A stretch of DNA of 64,000 nt from Phaeosaccion multiseriatum (Eukaryota; Ochrophyta, other classes): the NCBI GenBank assembly GCA_965112735.1, contig OZ218963.1, positions 3,038,001 to 3,102,000 of the forward strand. The letters run 5' to 3'. Made by a program: the position numbers and the translations under genes. Within the stretch, counting starts at the first letter, position 1. The number at the start of each line of letters is the position of its first letter. The notes beneath the pieces were generated by a model that had not been told where the DNA came from, did no database searches, and saw only the letters and a program-made list of their open reading frames with translations. Shown piece after piece: positions 1-10,314 of this stretch.

Positions 1-129
1 AAGAAGAAAGAAGGGGGCTGAAACGTTACATCTTCGCGAGTTGGTTCTCCACGAGGGAACTTATCCCTCGGTCCTTTTTTGCTTTTTTCTTCCCTGCCTT
101 TCTTCTTCGGGCTGCTCTACGCATGGGGC

Positions 130-1621
130 ATGGCGGAAGAAGACGTACTTGTGCTCAAGATCCTCCTCGTGGGCGATCCTGGCTGTGGAAAGACGTCATT
201 AATACGACGCTATGTGGACAACTCCTTCACCGGGAGCGAGCAGCCCACAATCGGCATGGACTTTAGCTTGAAGGAAGTGGTTTTGGCCGGACAGCGCGTG
301 AAAGTGCAGCTTTGGGACATTGGTGGGCAGGATCACTCGGCTGCCAACCTCAGCAGGGTGAGAGTTTAGAAATCAGAAGAAGAGTTTTTTAAGGTCGTTC
401 ACCCTCATCCCCCCCCTCCCCCTCTCTCTCTCTCTTGAATTACACCACATGCGTCGTTCTCCATATTTCCAAGGTTTATTTTAGAGGCTCGGTGGGGGCG
501 TTCATCGTGTATGATATCTCCCGGCCATCGACCTTTGACGGAGCGACGACGTGGAAGGAGGCACTGGACGAAAGAGTCACACTTCCCAACGGAAAGCCCC
601 TGCCTGTTATCCTCATTGGGAACAAGAAAGACCTGGAGCCTAGTCTCGCGCAGGTTGACAACGAGTACATGGCGAGGTACTTGCTGTCTTCCCCGCCTCT
701 CTGAAGGCAGAAGTGCTTGGTCTCTCACTCTCTCTTTCCCTCTTCACCTCATGGAGCTGCGACTGTTGATCTGGTCGCGACCTTCCGACCTTTCCCCCCC
801 TGCCCCTCGCCTGCCGTCTTATTGTCCGTCCCTCCCAGATACACAAAAGAAAAGGGATTTATAGGGTGGAAAGACACAAACGCGAAGGTAGGTGTAGGGG
901 GTGGATGGGGCATGGGCAGCACTACTCGGCCCCTGACGGGATTCTGAGGGGCGGTGCACAGAATCCGGAATCCGCCCTGCAGAGGCCACCAGAATTCCAA
1001 ATCCCGTTTCCCTGACTTATTATTACGCACTATGACGTCATTCATTGCCTTATTTCTAAGGCGCACCGCCCAGAATCCGGAACCCGCCCTGCAGAGGTAG
1101 AGGTTACCGCAATCCAGAATCCGCCCTGCAGAGGCCATCAGAATCCGGAATCCCCTTTCCCTCAGAATCCCGTCAGGGGCCGACGCTACAGTAGAGACTC
1201 CACCACCTATCAGAGAGACTTGCCACCCCCGAGGAGCCAATATACATACTGTTGTAACTCGACGCGCGAGAGCATGTTGCCTACCCTTCTCCCCTGCAAT
1301 CGATCACCGCCCCCCATCCCCCCCCCCAACGATCCAACAACATCGCATGTAATTCCGTTCACCGATCCTCGCGGTTTTCTTTTTCCACAGGACGAAGAGG
1401 ACCCCGACTTTGGTTTGGCCCTCATGTGGCTGCTGGAGCACGCCTTGGACCACGTCAATATCTTTGGGAAGCGCGTGGGGGGGTCGTCAGCTGCTCGGCT
1501 GGGGGGGGGCAACAAAGGCGGAGGAGGGAAGGCGGGCGAGGACGGCGAGGAAGACATGATCTGGCTCAACGGCAGTAGCGCTTCCGCCTCGCATTCTTTT
1601 ACGGAGGATTGCTGTTCGTAA
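130..1621 (+). CDS. Rab32/38-like small GTPase
   Basis: Four exons (130-357, 474-676, 839-887, 1391-1621) join in phase to a 236-residue Rab protein. G1 GDPGCGKT is at residues 15-22, switch II is DIGGQD at 63-68, G4 NKKD is at 126-129 and TNAK is at 157-160. The C-terminus is DCCS, a likely geranylgeranylation site. The segment TLPNGKPLPVILIGNKKD and the exon reading KEKGFIGWKDTNAK resemble Rab32/38, which acts on lysosome-related and mitochondria-associated membranes; that role here is inference. The usual DTAGQE is changed to DIGGQD, keeping the catalytic Gln. The ATG at 130 is chosen because it starts just before the GTPase fold; an upstream TTG reading frame is not needed. A 100-residue-scale glycine/serine linker separates the G domain from the prenylation motif. 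Intron 3 (888-1390) carries a MITE-like element. Confidence 0.88.
927..1182. repeat. MITE-like element with 24-bp terminal inverted repeats
   Basis: The ends 927-950 (begins CGGCCCCTGACGGG) and 1159-1182 are perfect reverse complements over 24 bp. The interior contains several copies of a GAATCCGGAATCCGCCCTGC-type unit. The whole element lies within intron 3 of the Rab gene. No clear target-site duplication is visible, so mobility is inferred only from the terminal structure. No coding capacity. Confidence 0.7.
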
Positions 1622-1782
1622 CTTGGAAGTGTCGGCGGGGGGAGGATTGTAGAGGTCCTCACCCTGTGGCCGGCTGACACGAGTCATGAGTCATTCTGAG
1701 TGTATTCTCTCTAAAAAATTGTAAATACATTTATCTACAACGCGCCCCGCCTCCGCGGAGCCCCTTTTGGCTGTTCCAACCT

Positions 1783-3544
1783 TCAGCTGTCTTCTCGGCC
1801 GAGAGAAATGCCCATTTCTCTCAGCAGATTCGAAGCCGGTCCAGGCATCCCCCCCTGCGCGGAGAATGACTCCAAAAAGCTCTGAACCAGATTCACGTCA
1901 ACGTCCACAGGCGGCGCAGCATCCTCTTCCTCGTCCCCATCCTCCGCTTCCTGCCACATGGTGTCCAGTTCTTTCTCGCATCCATCTCCTTCCCTCTCCG
2001 CCGGTGCTTCGACTCCTCCTCCTGCTACTGCTACCGGTGCTGCTGCTGCGGCTCCTGGAGGCGGAGGTGGTCCGGCCTCACCTTCTCCGTTTGCCTCTGT
2101 CGGAGAGTGACCGAGAGGCCCCACGTGGCGGAGTGATCGCAAAGCATCCAGCGACTTCTCTCGGGCCACCTCGCTAGACAAAACCTCTCCCTGCACGTGC
2201 GGAGTGCTCTCAAAAGTCTTTCTGATGGACGTGGCTCCCAGCTGGGCATCCATGGCTGCCATATACTGCCGCAGAAAGTCATCTTCAGCCTCCTCCGCCA
2301 TGACTGCCTGGATAGTCTTGCCCTCCTGTTGTTGCTCCTCGTCGCCTCTCTGGCCCTGCTTCTGCTTCGTCTTCTGCTTGTTCCTGTTCTCCCTCTTTCG
2401 TGCCGACTCCGGCAACACCTGGCTCGCGGACTTCTCCTCCTGGCCCTGCTTGTGTTCCTGCTTCTCCTCCTCCTCGGCCTCATCGTCGCTGTCCACGTCG
2501 TTCATGACTCGGACAGCCAAAGTACGGGAGGAAAGCCCTTTCTCCCCAATGGATGCAAACACTGTCCTCGTCTCCGATCCGCTCGCTCTTCGACCAACTC
2601 CCTCTACTTCTAAGCCCCTCCCCCGCTGTCCGCTGTCATCATCTTCCTCATCAAAATCACTGTCTAGACCGTCATTATCGTCATCCTGGTCGTCATCGTC
2701 ATCGCTATCACTGAGCAGGGGTTTCGTCTCCCGCACCTCTCCTGCCCCAAAGAGGTTCAAGAAAGAATCAACGTTGAACTGTACGGCATCGGCCCCTCCC
2801 CCCTGGCGTGCAACCTCAACACCTTCGAGACCGGCCTCTCCTTCATCCACGAAAGAAGAAACTCCCGCTCGCATGTCGTCGAGTCGACTCTCCGCATCGC
2901 CTGGAGACGGTGTGCTCTCAGCGGCCTGCCCCTTTCCCCCCCGCCCATCCGAGCGTCCGTCCCCCCCTCCATTGCTTGACCAAGGCGCCCCATTGGCTTC
3001 CCCTGTGTCCTGCAGGAGGGCATCGAGGTCCTGAGCAGACACCACCATCCACGCGTCAGCACTATCTGCCACCTGCACAGGAGGGAACTCCTGCGCAACC
3101 TGATCAGCAGACAGCCGCGCCGCTTTCCGCAACCCCTTCTCAAGTTCTACAGCGGCTCTTTGCATAGTAACGGCACTGCCACCACCACCCCTCTCTCCTG
3201 CCGCTTCGCTTGTGCCCTCGCCACAACCGCCGAGGTGGGGGGCAAGGCCGGGAGCGAACAGCTTCTTCGAGCGGAGCCACTCCTTGGCGAGGGAGAAAGT
3301 CTCCGCCTGCTCTCTCTCGCCCAAGGCTTCCCCTCCTTCTGCAGTCTGAATCTTTGCCAATCTTTCTTTGAACAAGGCACATGCCGCGGCCCCCGGCCCT
3401 GCAAGCACTATCTCTGCCTCTGTTGCCATGGAATCAACGTCCCTTAGCCCCATGGTCAGCACAATCTCGCAGCCCATCATTAGCTTGAGGCCCAGATCGG
3501 CTGCTTTGGCCCTCTCCTCCTCTCCAAGCCTCGAGTGTATACCA

Positions 3545-3576
<32 letters not shown>

Positions 3577-5135
3577 ACTACTACTATTGCCACCACCATT
3601 GCCCTTGCCGCGAACATTCTCAAACCACCCCAGCGGTAGGCTCCTTGGGGCCGGGACGGGCTTCGAGTGGGCCAGCTGGGAAAACAGAAAGCGCGTGAAT
3701 GGACACCGCGCCTCCACAGTCGGGTAGGTAGCCGGGGCCGAATGTAGCAAGCGGCTTGCTTGGCCCGTCTCGGAGGGGTCCCTGTTGACAAAGGCTCGGA
3801 CAATGGGCGCAAGCAGCTGCGGAGCGTCCCGCAGGGCAAGGGCAAGGTGTGCGGGCAAAAAGCAGCGTACATGGTGCACATCCGTGTGCAGGGCTTTGGC
3901 CGGGTAGGCGCTGAGCTTGCGCAGGATGGCTTGCTCCACATCCACCGATTCTGCACACGCGGTGTCGCCGGACCTGCTCATGTGTCGCACCGCTGCCAGC
4001 CCTTCGTGTGTCGTGAGTTTGCCCGCCCCCAAGGTGAGCGCAGGAACCCCTTCACGGTTGGCGACTGCACCTGGTGGGACAATGTGCAGGCGACCGTTGC
4101 GGAGCCAGATGCGGTTCGTGCTGGTGATTGGTGTCAAGAAGGAAGGGACCACCATGGCCGCCTCGATGAGGAGGAACTCTCCGTCATTGTCCCGCACAGT
4201 CATGCTGAGCCTGCAGGTGAAGGTGTCAGGACGAAACGGCCCCCCCACAAAAGAGCGGCAAGAAGATCGTGAGCGGGAGAGCGAAGGAGATGAGATTGAG
4301 ACAGAGAAGGAGAAGCAAGAGAAGAAGATAAGTAGAGATTGCATAGAAGACGCACAACAAGAGCGGAAGTACACCTCGGTGGCTCGTTCTCACCCGCTGA
4401 AGCGCCGTGATGCCTCGAGGAGAAGGTACGTGACGAACCACTCGTCGCCATGGTTCTCGGCAAAGGTCATCTTCCCCCAGAGGTGCGGCTCCTCCTCTAC
4501 AGCTTCGGCCTGCTGCTGGGCCTGGGCCCCCGGCAGACGCATCGCGAGGGAAAACCCGTCGACATGCCAGATGAAGCCCTCGCTCCGCTCGTGAACGAAG
4601 GCCAGCACCTCATCTCTGACCTGTCCCCCCCCAGAGCGATCAACGCACACTTTAAACTAGGATAGGACCTCGACTGCCCGACTACACTATTGGCGGACTT
4701 CGAAACGGAACTACTCTGCCTCTCCTTCCGGAGAGGAGGTTTCGAACTGAGGGCACAACGATATCAAGAGCATCAAACACACACCTGTTTCAGGCGCTGG
4801 AGGCTTCCCCAGTTGTCCACGAAGATTTGATATTCCACAAACTCCAGCTCCATCGCGATTCTCCTTCTCTCCTCCTCGTCACCGCCGAGCAGCGTGTCCG
4901 AGGTGTGGTCATCCAGGGCCTGCTCCTGCAAAAAGTCGTCCAAGGAGGGCCCCTCTTGGCCCCATGTGAACTCCCCATCCTCCTCCGTCTGCCCCGCGCC
5001 GGCAGCATGGACAGCTTGCCGGAAGGCTCCCAGGCCTTCCCACTCCTCTCCGTCTCCGTCTCCGTCCAAGCCGCAGCTTTCCAAGTCCGCCCCCTCCCAC
5101 TGCTCCAGAGCATCGTCCACATCTTTAAAGTCCAT
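1783..5135 (-). CDS. ECD: Ecdysoneless (ECD/SGT1) homologue
   Basis: Three exons in transcription order 5135-4785, 4620-4394 and 4210-1783 give a protein of 1001 residues. The N-terminal half has the hallmarks of the family: an IWHVDGF segment, GDEWFVTYLL, and DNDGEFLLIEAA at the exon 2/3 region followed by a NRIWLRNGRLHIVPPG stretch. ECD proteins bind PRPF8 and the R2TP cochaperone and support splicing and cell-cycle progress in animals and yeast; this is family knowledge. The C-terminal half is low complexity: a poly-Ser run, an acidic Asp/Glu block near the middle and Lys/Gln-rich stretches, making it longer than animal ECD (about 640 residues). It ends 161 bp from the Rab stop, so the two genes converge. 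The start at 5135 is the first ATG before the acidic N-terminus. Confidence 0.85.
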
Positions 5136-5293
5136 GCACACTAGACGGAGCGCTCTCTCTTTCCTTCTCCGCTCTATAGAAGGCAGGGGAGGGTAATTTC
5201 GTAGTATATTACACCGGTTACAACTTACATCAAGAGCTCCAATACTGAGCCCATAGACCTATATAAGATTTCTTCGTTATCCCATATGCCTCT

Positions 5294-5475
5294 AAATATG
5301 AAAATGCTGCACGCTCAGCGCTCTAACCATATGCCTCTACTTTTGTGCCTCTACACTGTACAATTTTTCCGGGAGAGGCGCATTTTTACCATGTCGAGGA
5401 GTCCGTACCCACGATTTTCCACGTCGAACCACGATTTTTCCATGTCCGTACCCACGACTTTTCCCACGTTGTCAG
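5294..5475. repeat. Two adjoining dispersed repeats
   Basis: Bases 5294-5370 recur without change at 8143-8219, and a diverged copy lies near 8560-8640. The shared core reads TGCACGCTCAGCGCTCTAAC. Immediately after, 5371-5475 (starts GGGAGAGGCGCATTTTTA) resembles 31918-32013 upstream of PEX19; both consist of GTCGA followed by TCCGT and T-rich units. The surrounding 5136-5812 holds no gene I can support. Confidence 0.65.
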
Positions 5476-5812
5476 TGTTTTCCCCCTCCACTAAAGAGGA
5501 TCAACGCTTCTTAAGCAAACGTAGCTGCTACATTCCAGCAGCAGTAATGGACTAAGTATTACTCATGGCAGGCAGGTGGCAAGGTTGGTAGTAGCAGCAG
5601 CAGTTTTACAAGCAAAGATAGGTATTTTGTCCCGCCCAACAGCAGCAGCAGCAGCAGAGACAAAATGGAGGAGAATGAAGAAGCTGCAGTGCTTGCAGAA
5701 GTGCCTGATCTGCTCACTTACATGTCCAGTCGAGTTAGAGTACCTTGACTCATTTTGGCCTTGTCTTCATCCTACTTTGTATTTTCAATAGGTCTTGGCG
5801 CAGCGGGTCACC

Positions 5813-7663
5813 ATGGTCTACTCGTTCTTCAAAGACGTGAAGGAGCCCTCAACCGGCCTACCCTTCTTCAACAGTAAGCACGCCGCCATCTTCAAGACTG
5901 CTATGAGCTACATCATGGCCGGGAGGCTTTCGGACAGGCCGGGAGTGGAGATGTATGTGTATCTGCGGACGACCAAGACTGGCTTGGCGATTTTCCGCTG
6001 CTTGCGCCAGAGCTCTGCGCTGGAGGGGTACCACCTTCACTTGAGGCTTGTGCTGTCTGCTCTGTCCAAGAGGGCAAGCGCGGAGCTGGTGGACGCCATA
6101 GTCAACGAGTTTGACTTTCGCTTCTCCATGAACGCTCTCCGCAAGCTCGGCAGATTCCCCTCTGATGTGTTCCACTACGACCTCGAGCTGCTTGAGCAAG
6201 TCGCAGCCTCGCTTGGCCGCCTGGGACTCCAAGTTCCAAAGGGGATGCAGGAGGGGTACACAGTACTTGATCGTTCTGCACCCCTTGTGCTTCAACAAGG
6301 CATGCACTACGCGTGGGAGGCGCAAAGGGAGGCATGCGAGGTGCAGAGCTCGGACGTCGCAGTAGCGAGTACCACCACTGCATCACCAGCGCAGCTGCCG
6401 ACCTCGCCTGTGTTCGAGTCTCTTGTGACAACGGGAGGTGCTGCTGGTCAAGTGCAGGAGGTGGCGGCGGGCACATCCAGGGGAGGTGAGTTTCTGGCAG
6501 CTCGTCTGGGGAGACAAGGGGAGCGGCTTCGAGGAACTCAGAAGCTCACAAAAGAGGAATTGGTGGCCTTGATGCGCGCGTCGATTCCTGAAGTGGGGGA
6601 TCGCTTCAAGGCAGATGCGGGCGGCTCTCTGGCCACCCTTGCCGCTCGCATGGGAGTGTTTCTTATACCATCCACTGCAGAGGCTTACTTGCAGTCTATC
6701 TTCCACGCAGAACTCGCGTACAACGAGCTCAGGAGCGGCGCCTTCTTCGAGAGTGTCCAGCGGCCCCTTAGGAGGGAAGTGGGCCCATCTGCAGCCGCCG
6801 CGGGAAGTGTGGACAAGGCGTGGGTGCAGGAGCTTCTGCCCAGTGCACAGACTCTCTCGGCATCACAAGGGGACTACGACGCCATCGAGGGGCAAGAGCG
6901 AGCAGAGAATCATGCTCCAGCTGCGGGGGAGGGTGGAGACCACTTTGGCGAGGACTACTTTGGCGGAGATGCTACGCAGGACACAACGTCTGCCACAGCA
7001 GGAGGCGGAGGAGGAGGAGGCGGGGGGGGGGGAGAAGGAGGAGAATCAGCTGTGGGAGGAGGAGGAGGAGGAGGAGGAGGAGGAGGAGGAGGAGGAGGAG
7101 GAGGAGGAGGAGGAGGAGGAGGAGGAGGAGGAGGAGGAGGAGGAGGAGAAGGAGGAGAAGAGGGAGGAGGAGAGGGAGGAGGAGGAGGAGGAGGAGGAGG
7201 AGGAGAAGGAGGAGGAGAAGGAGGAGGAGGAGGAGGAGGAGGAGGAGGAGGAGGAGGAGGAGGAGGAGGAGGAGGAGGAGGAGGAGGAGGAGGAGGAGGA
7301 GGAGGAGGAGGAGGAGGAGGAGGAGGAGGAGGAGGAGGAGGAGGAGTAGGGAGAGGAGGAGGAGGAGGGGGAGCAGTAGCAGCAGCAGCAGCAGGACCAG
7401 CACAGGCAGCAGCAGCCGCAGCACTCTGGCCGGCAGCGGGAGGATCAGGGGCAGGAGCAGCTATAGCGCCTGTAGAGGCTGCTGCTGCAGAGGGTGGTGT
7501 CGGGGAAGGTGAGAGTGCCCACGAGAGGCGGCAACGGAAGAAGAGGGAGGCCGCGAGAAGGAGAAGAAGAGACGCAGGCGAGGAGGGAAGGGAGAAGGCA
7601 AGGGTCCAGAAAAGGGCAGCGCGGGAAAGGCAGAGATTACGCCAGGCTCAGCACGGCCCTTGA
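5813..7663 (+). pseudogene. Transposase-derived ORF with long poly-Gly tract
   Basis: An open frame of 616 codons from the ATG at 5813 (good context, CACCATGG). Residues 1-130 resemble the C-terminal part of transposases whose catalytic region is followed by a segment of the kind FRCLRQSSALEGYHLHLR then a conserved helix with RFSMNALRKLG. The N-terminal catalytic part is absent, so this is a fragment or a domesticated piece; an upstream exon ending near 5790 is possible because a TTTTCAATAG acceptor precedes the frame. About 100 glycines are encoded by a GGA tract at 7055-7346, then Ala-rich and a basic Arg/Lys tail that could bind nucleic acid or direct nuclear import. Function unknown. Repeats lie on both sides. 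Resemblance to transposases is pattern memory, not an alignment. Confidence 0.45.
7055..7346. repeat. (GGA)n polypurine tract
   Basis: Almost pure GGA triplets for about 290 bp with a few GAA interruptions. All three forward frames stay open (Gly, Glu or Arg) and the reverse strand reads Leu, Pro or Ser, so ORFs here are artefacts of composition except perhaps the Gly frame of the transposase-derived ORF. Confidence 0.95.
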
Positions 7664-7848
7664 GGGTGAACTACACCTATCCGTGTACATAATTTGTATA
7701 TACAACGCATTGGTCTTCTTCAGTTGCCTCTACTCTCTCGCGCACGCTTCGTGGAGCATGTAGAGGTTGATCAGAGAGGGGGTGGCGCCGCAGGCCGGGA
7801 AAGTTTATAATTTCTTTTTTTTCTCCCTTTTTGGGCCGGCGCTCGACG

Positions 7849-7980
7849 GTATAAAAGTGAGCCATTTTTCCTCCGGACCGGCTCCACACCGTCTTTTCGT
7901 GTATAGTTCAAGTAAGCCCCCCAGTTTACACAGCAAAGTGTGCAGCAATTAAAAAGGTAAGCTCGCCATCACCACCTCTT
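7849..7980 (+). promoter_or_regulatory. TATA-like box and candidate 5' exon
   Basis: A TATAAAAG at 7851-7858 stands about 30 bp before the copied block that begins at 7864. Downstream a stretch ends in AATTAAAAAGGTAAGC, which looks like a non-coding exon ending in a consensus donor. The same donor recurs in the second repeat copy near 8302. This suggests, but does not prove, a transcript starting near 7880. Confidence 0.3.
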
Positions 7981-8490
7981 TTATTATCTCCGTCGTTTTG
8001 TCGTTCTCGTCATTTCGTGCCATATGCTTCCAATTTCTCCTCCTCCTTCCCTTCTCATACATACACACCTTCTCCCACTCCCCTTTCCCTCCTCCATTTC
8101 ACTTCTTGCCCATCCCAACCCTCTTCTCCTTCCCCCTTCTCCAAATATGAAAATGCTGCACGCTCAGCGCTCTAACCATATGCCTCTACTTTTGTGCCTC
8201 TACACTGTACAATTTTTCCTCCGGACCGGCTCCACACCGTCTTTTCGTGTATAGTTCAAGTAAGCCCCCCAGTTTACACAGCAAAGTGTGCAGCAATTAA
8301 AAAGGTAAGCTCGCCATCACCACGTCTTTTATTATCTCCGTCGTTTTGTCGTTCTCGTCATTTCGTGCCATATGCTTCCAATTTCTCCTCCTCCTTCCCT
8401 TCTCATACATACACACCTTCTCCCACTCCCCTTTCCCTCCTCCATTTCACTTCTTGCCCATCCCAACCCTCTTCTCCTTCCCCCTTCTCC
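7864..8490. repeat. 348-bp tandem repeat
   Basis: Block 7864-8142 and block 8212-8490 (279 bp each, offset 348) differ at only one position that I could find (CACCACC versus CACCACG). They are separated by the 69-bp dispersed element also found near 5294. Recent duplication or an assembly artefact would both explain the near identity. Confidence 0.85.
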
Positions 8491-8660
8491 CTGCCAAGGG
8501 CGCAGCCCGAAGCAACACCTTGTAAACCTATATAACAATTGTTTGGATTATCCTATATGCCTCTAAATGGGCAAAATACTGCACGCTCAGCGCTCTAACC
8601 ATATGCCTCTACGATTTTCCTCCAGATCGGCTCCCCACTGCCTTTTCCTGTATAGTACAG
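8491..8660. repeat. Diverged copy of the dispersed repeat
   Basis: Begins TGCCAAGGGCGCAGCCCGAA, has a TATATAA-like stretch, and repeats the GCACGCTCAGCGCTCTAACC core near 8582 followed by a diverged copy of the block that starts with TTTTCCTCC. A further diverged copy of its first part (CGCAGCCCGAAGCA) is at about 9995-10100. Confidence 0.55.
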
Positions 8661-8869
8661 GCTCCCCGGTACCTCCTCCAGCACGCTGGGTGCCCCCTTC
8701 GTGCTTAAAGACTTTTCACCCGCTTTCACCTCCTTTCTGGCCAGCTCGCGCTGTGCCTGTTTTTTTTTTTTTTTGTTCTCTCTCTATCAAACCATTCAAT
8801 TCTCTTCGTCTGTCTTCTCTCCGGCAGCCACCTCTTCTCCTTCCCCTCCTCTGTCTTCTCTCCTGCAGA

Positions 8870-9001
8870 CTTCGAGTCTTTCGCCTTCCCACCCACTTCC
8901 TCCACGGGGCAGCCGATTTCCTGCATGGAACACCTGCAGGCCCAGCAGCTCAAAGCCCGGAGGAGCGAGACGCATCGCAGCCAGGGCAACATGATGATGG
9001 T
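8870..9001 (+). other. Orphan exon-like segment
   Basis: A stretch flanked by TCCTGCAG acceptor and ATGATGATGGTGAGC donor reads DFESFAFPPTSS and MEHLQAQQLKARRSETHRSQ without a stop. A GACGCATCGCAGCCAG string inside recurs at about 9838, suggesting a duplicated or broken gene. No family recognised. No continuation exon could be assigned. Confidence 0.25.
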
Positions 9002-10314
9002 GAGCATCCCTGCTTCTTCCACACCCGCCTGTCCTTTCCTGCACCTTCTCCTCTCCTGAGCCGCGCTCTCCTTCCTTCTCCCACCTTCTGTGTCGTTGTC
9101 GGCTGTGCGCCGGCCTCCTTCGTCGTCTTTGCTGCTCCTGCTGCGCAATGTGTCCACCCGCCACTTCCTCGCCTCCGCCTCCTCCTCAGGTGTCTCCCCA
9201 CTGTCCTTCTCCTCATCGTTTCGTCTGCCCAACCCCTTCCCCTTCATTCCCCATGTTCGACCTAGTGCCATGCACAAGGCAGCTAGAGGCTACGACAACG
9301 AGCAGGGCCTCCTCTAGCAGGGCACCACTGCGGCGCAGGAGGTGCCTTCCCTTTGGATCGTCGGGAAAAAGTGTGGGTAAGTACCCCTTTGTAGGCAGGC
9401 AGTGTTAGCTTACTAGGTAGATACCTCCTACTGCTGACGAGGGCATGGCCTATGACGGCATTCTTGAAGTGAAGGCGTGCCGCGCAGACGGCCACAAACT
9501 CGTCGGTTGCAGCTCCTTCCCCATCACTGGGTACAGGATGTGGGAAGAAGGGAAGCAGGGGAGACATGGCCACGTACGCACCGAGCGTTTTTCTCAGGAT
9601 GAGGCTGGCCAGCGTCGATTTGGGAGTTGCAAATGGAGCAGTGCTTGACAGGGAAGGGCTCCTCGAGGGGAAATGCCCCCAGGACATTTTGGCCGACGTC
9701 GCTGGAAGAGCCGCACCAGTCAAGAGAGCAATTTCTTTTTTAAAGTGAAGACTCCACGCCATATGCGTTAACACCATTAAAACCAAATCATTAATACCAT
9801 TCACGACGTTTTCTTATCCACGAGACTCCGTCATCAAGACGCATCGCAGCCAGACCAACCTCCTCTTCCTCCTCCCCCTCCTCCTCCTCCGCCGCCAAGT
9901 CTTTCCACATCCTGCACTCGCCATTTGTGAGTCCCTCCTACTTTTGCTCCTCCTGCCCGCCTCGCCTCCCCCTTTCGCCTTCCTCTCCTCCACTCTCCCT
10001 TCTCCCACTTCTTGCCAACTCCAACCCTCTTCTCTCCTCCTCCTCCACCCTGCCGAGGGCGCAGCCCGAAGCACCACCTTGTAAGCTCTAATATAAATTT
10101 CACACCCGTAAGAAATGGTGAGGAGGGGGAGGGTCAGATGGCGACAGCCTTTCGCTACATGTATTCAACATTGCACACATGATTCCGATTAAGTCAATGA
10201 AAACCACCGTGGCTCGCGGCCGCGGGCCCCCGGCCCGGCGCGCGACCGCGGCCGCCAGAGATCGCCAGAGACCAAAAGAATAAAATAAAGAGGGCCGCCG
10301 CCCTCGGGGGCGCG
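9002..10314. other. Region without a supported gene
   Basis: Contains a 173-codon reverse frame (9804-9283) and a partly overlapping forward frame, neither resembling a known family, a repeat remnant at 9995-10100, and a GC-rich stretch just before the NUP42-like start. A sequence GATTCCGATTAAGTCAATGA near 10180 has a near copy at about 35655. Confidence 0.4.

Noticed and set aside
6820-7512. Long Arg-, Glu- and Leu-only frames in the GGA tract
   Set aside because: All are shadows of one polypurine repeat; none has a start context or non-repeat conserved core except the Gly frame of the transposase-derived ORF.
9283-9804. 173-codon reverse ORF as a gene
   Set aside because: No family, no splice or promoter context, and a competing forward frame of equal quality in repeat-rich DNA.
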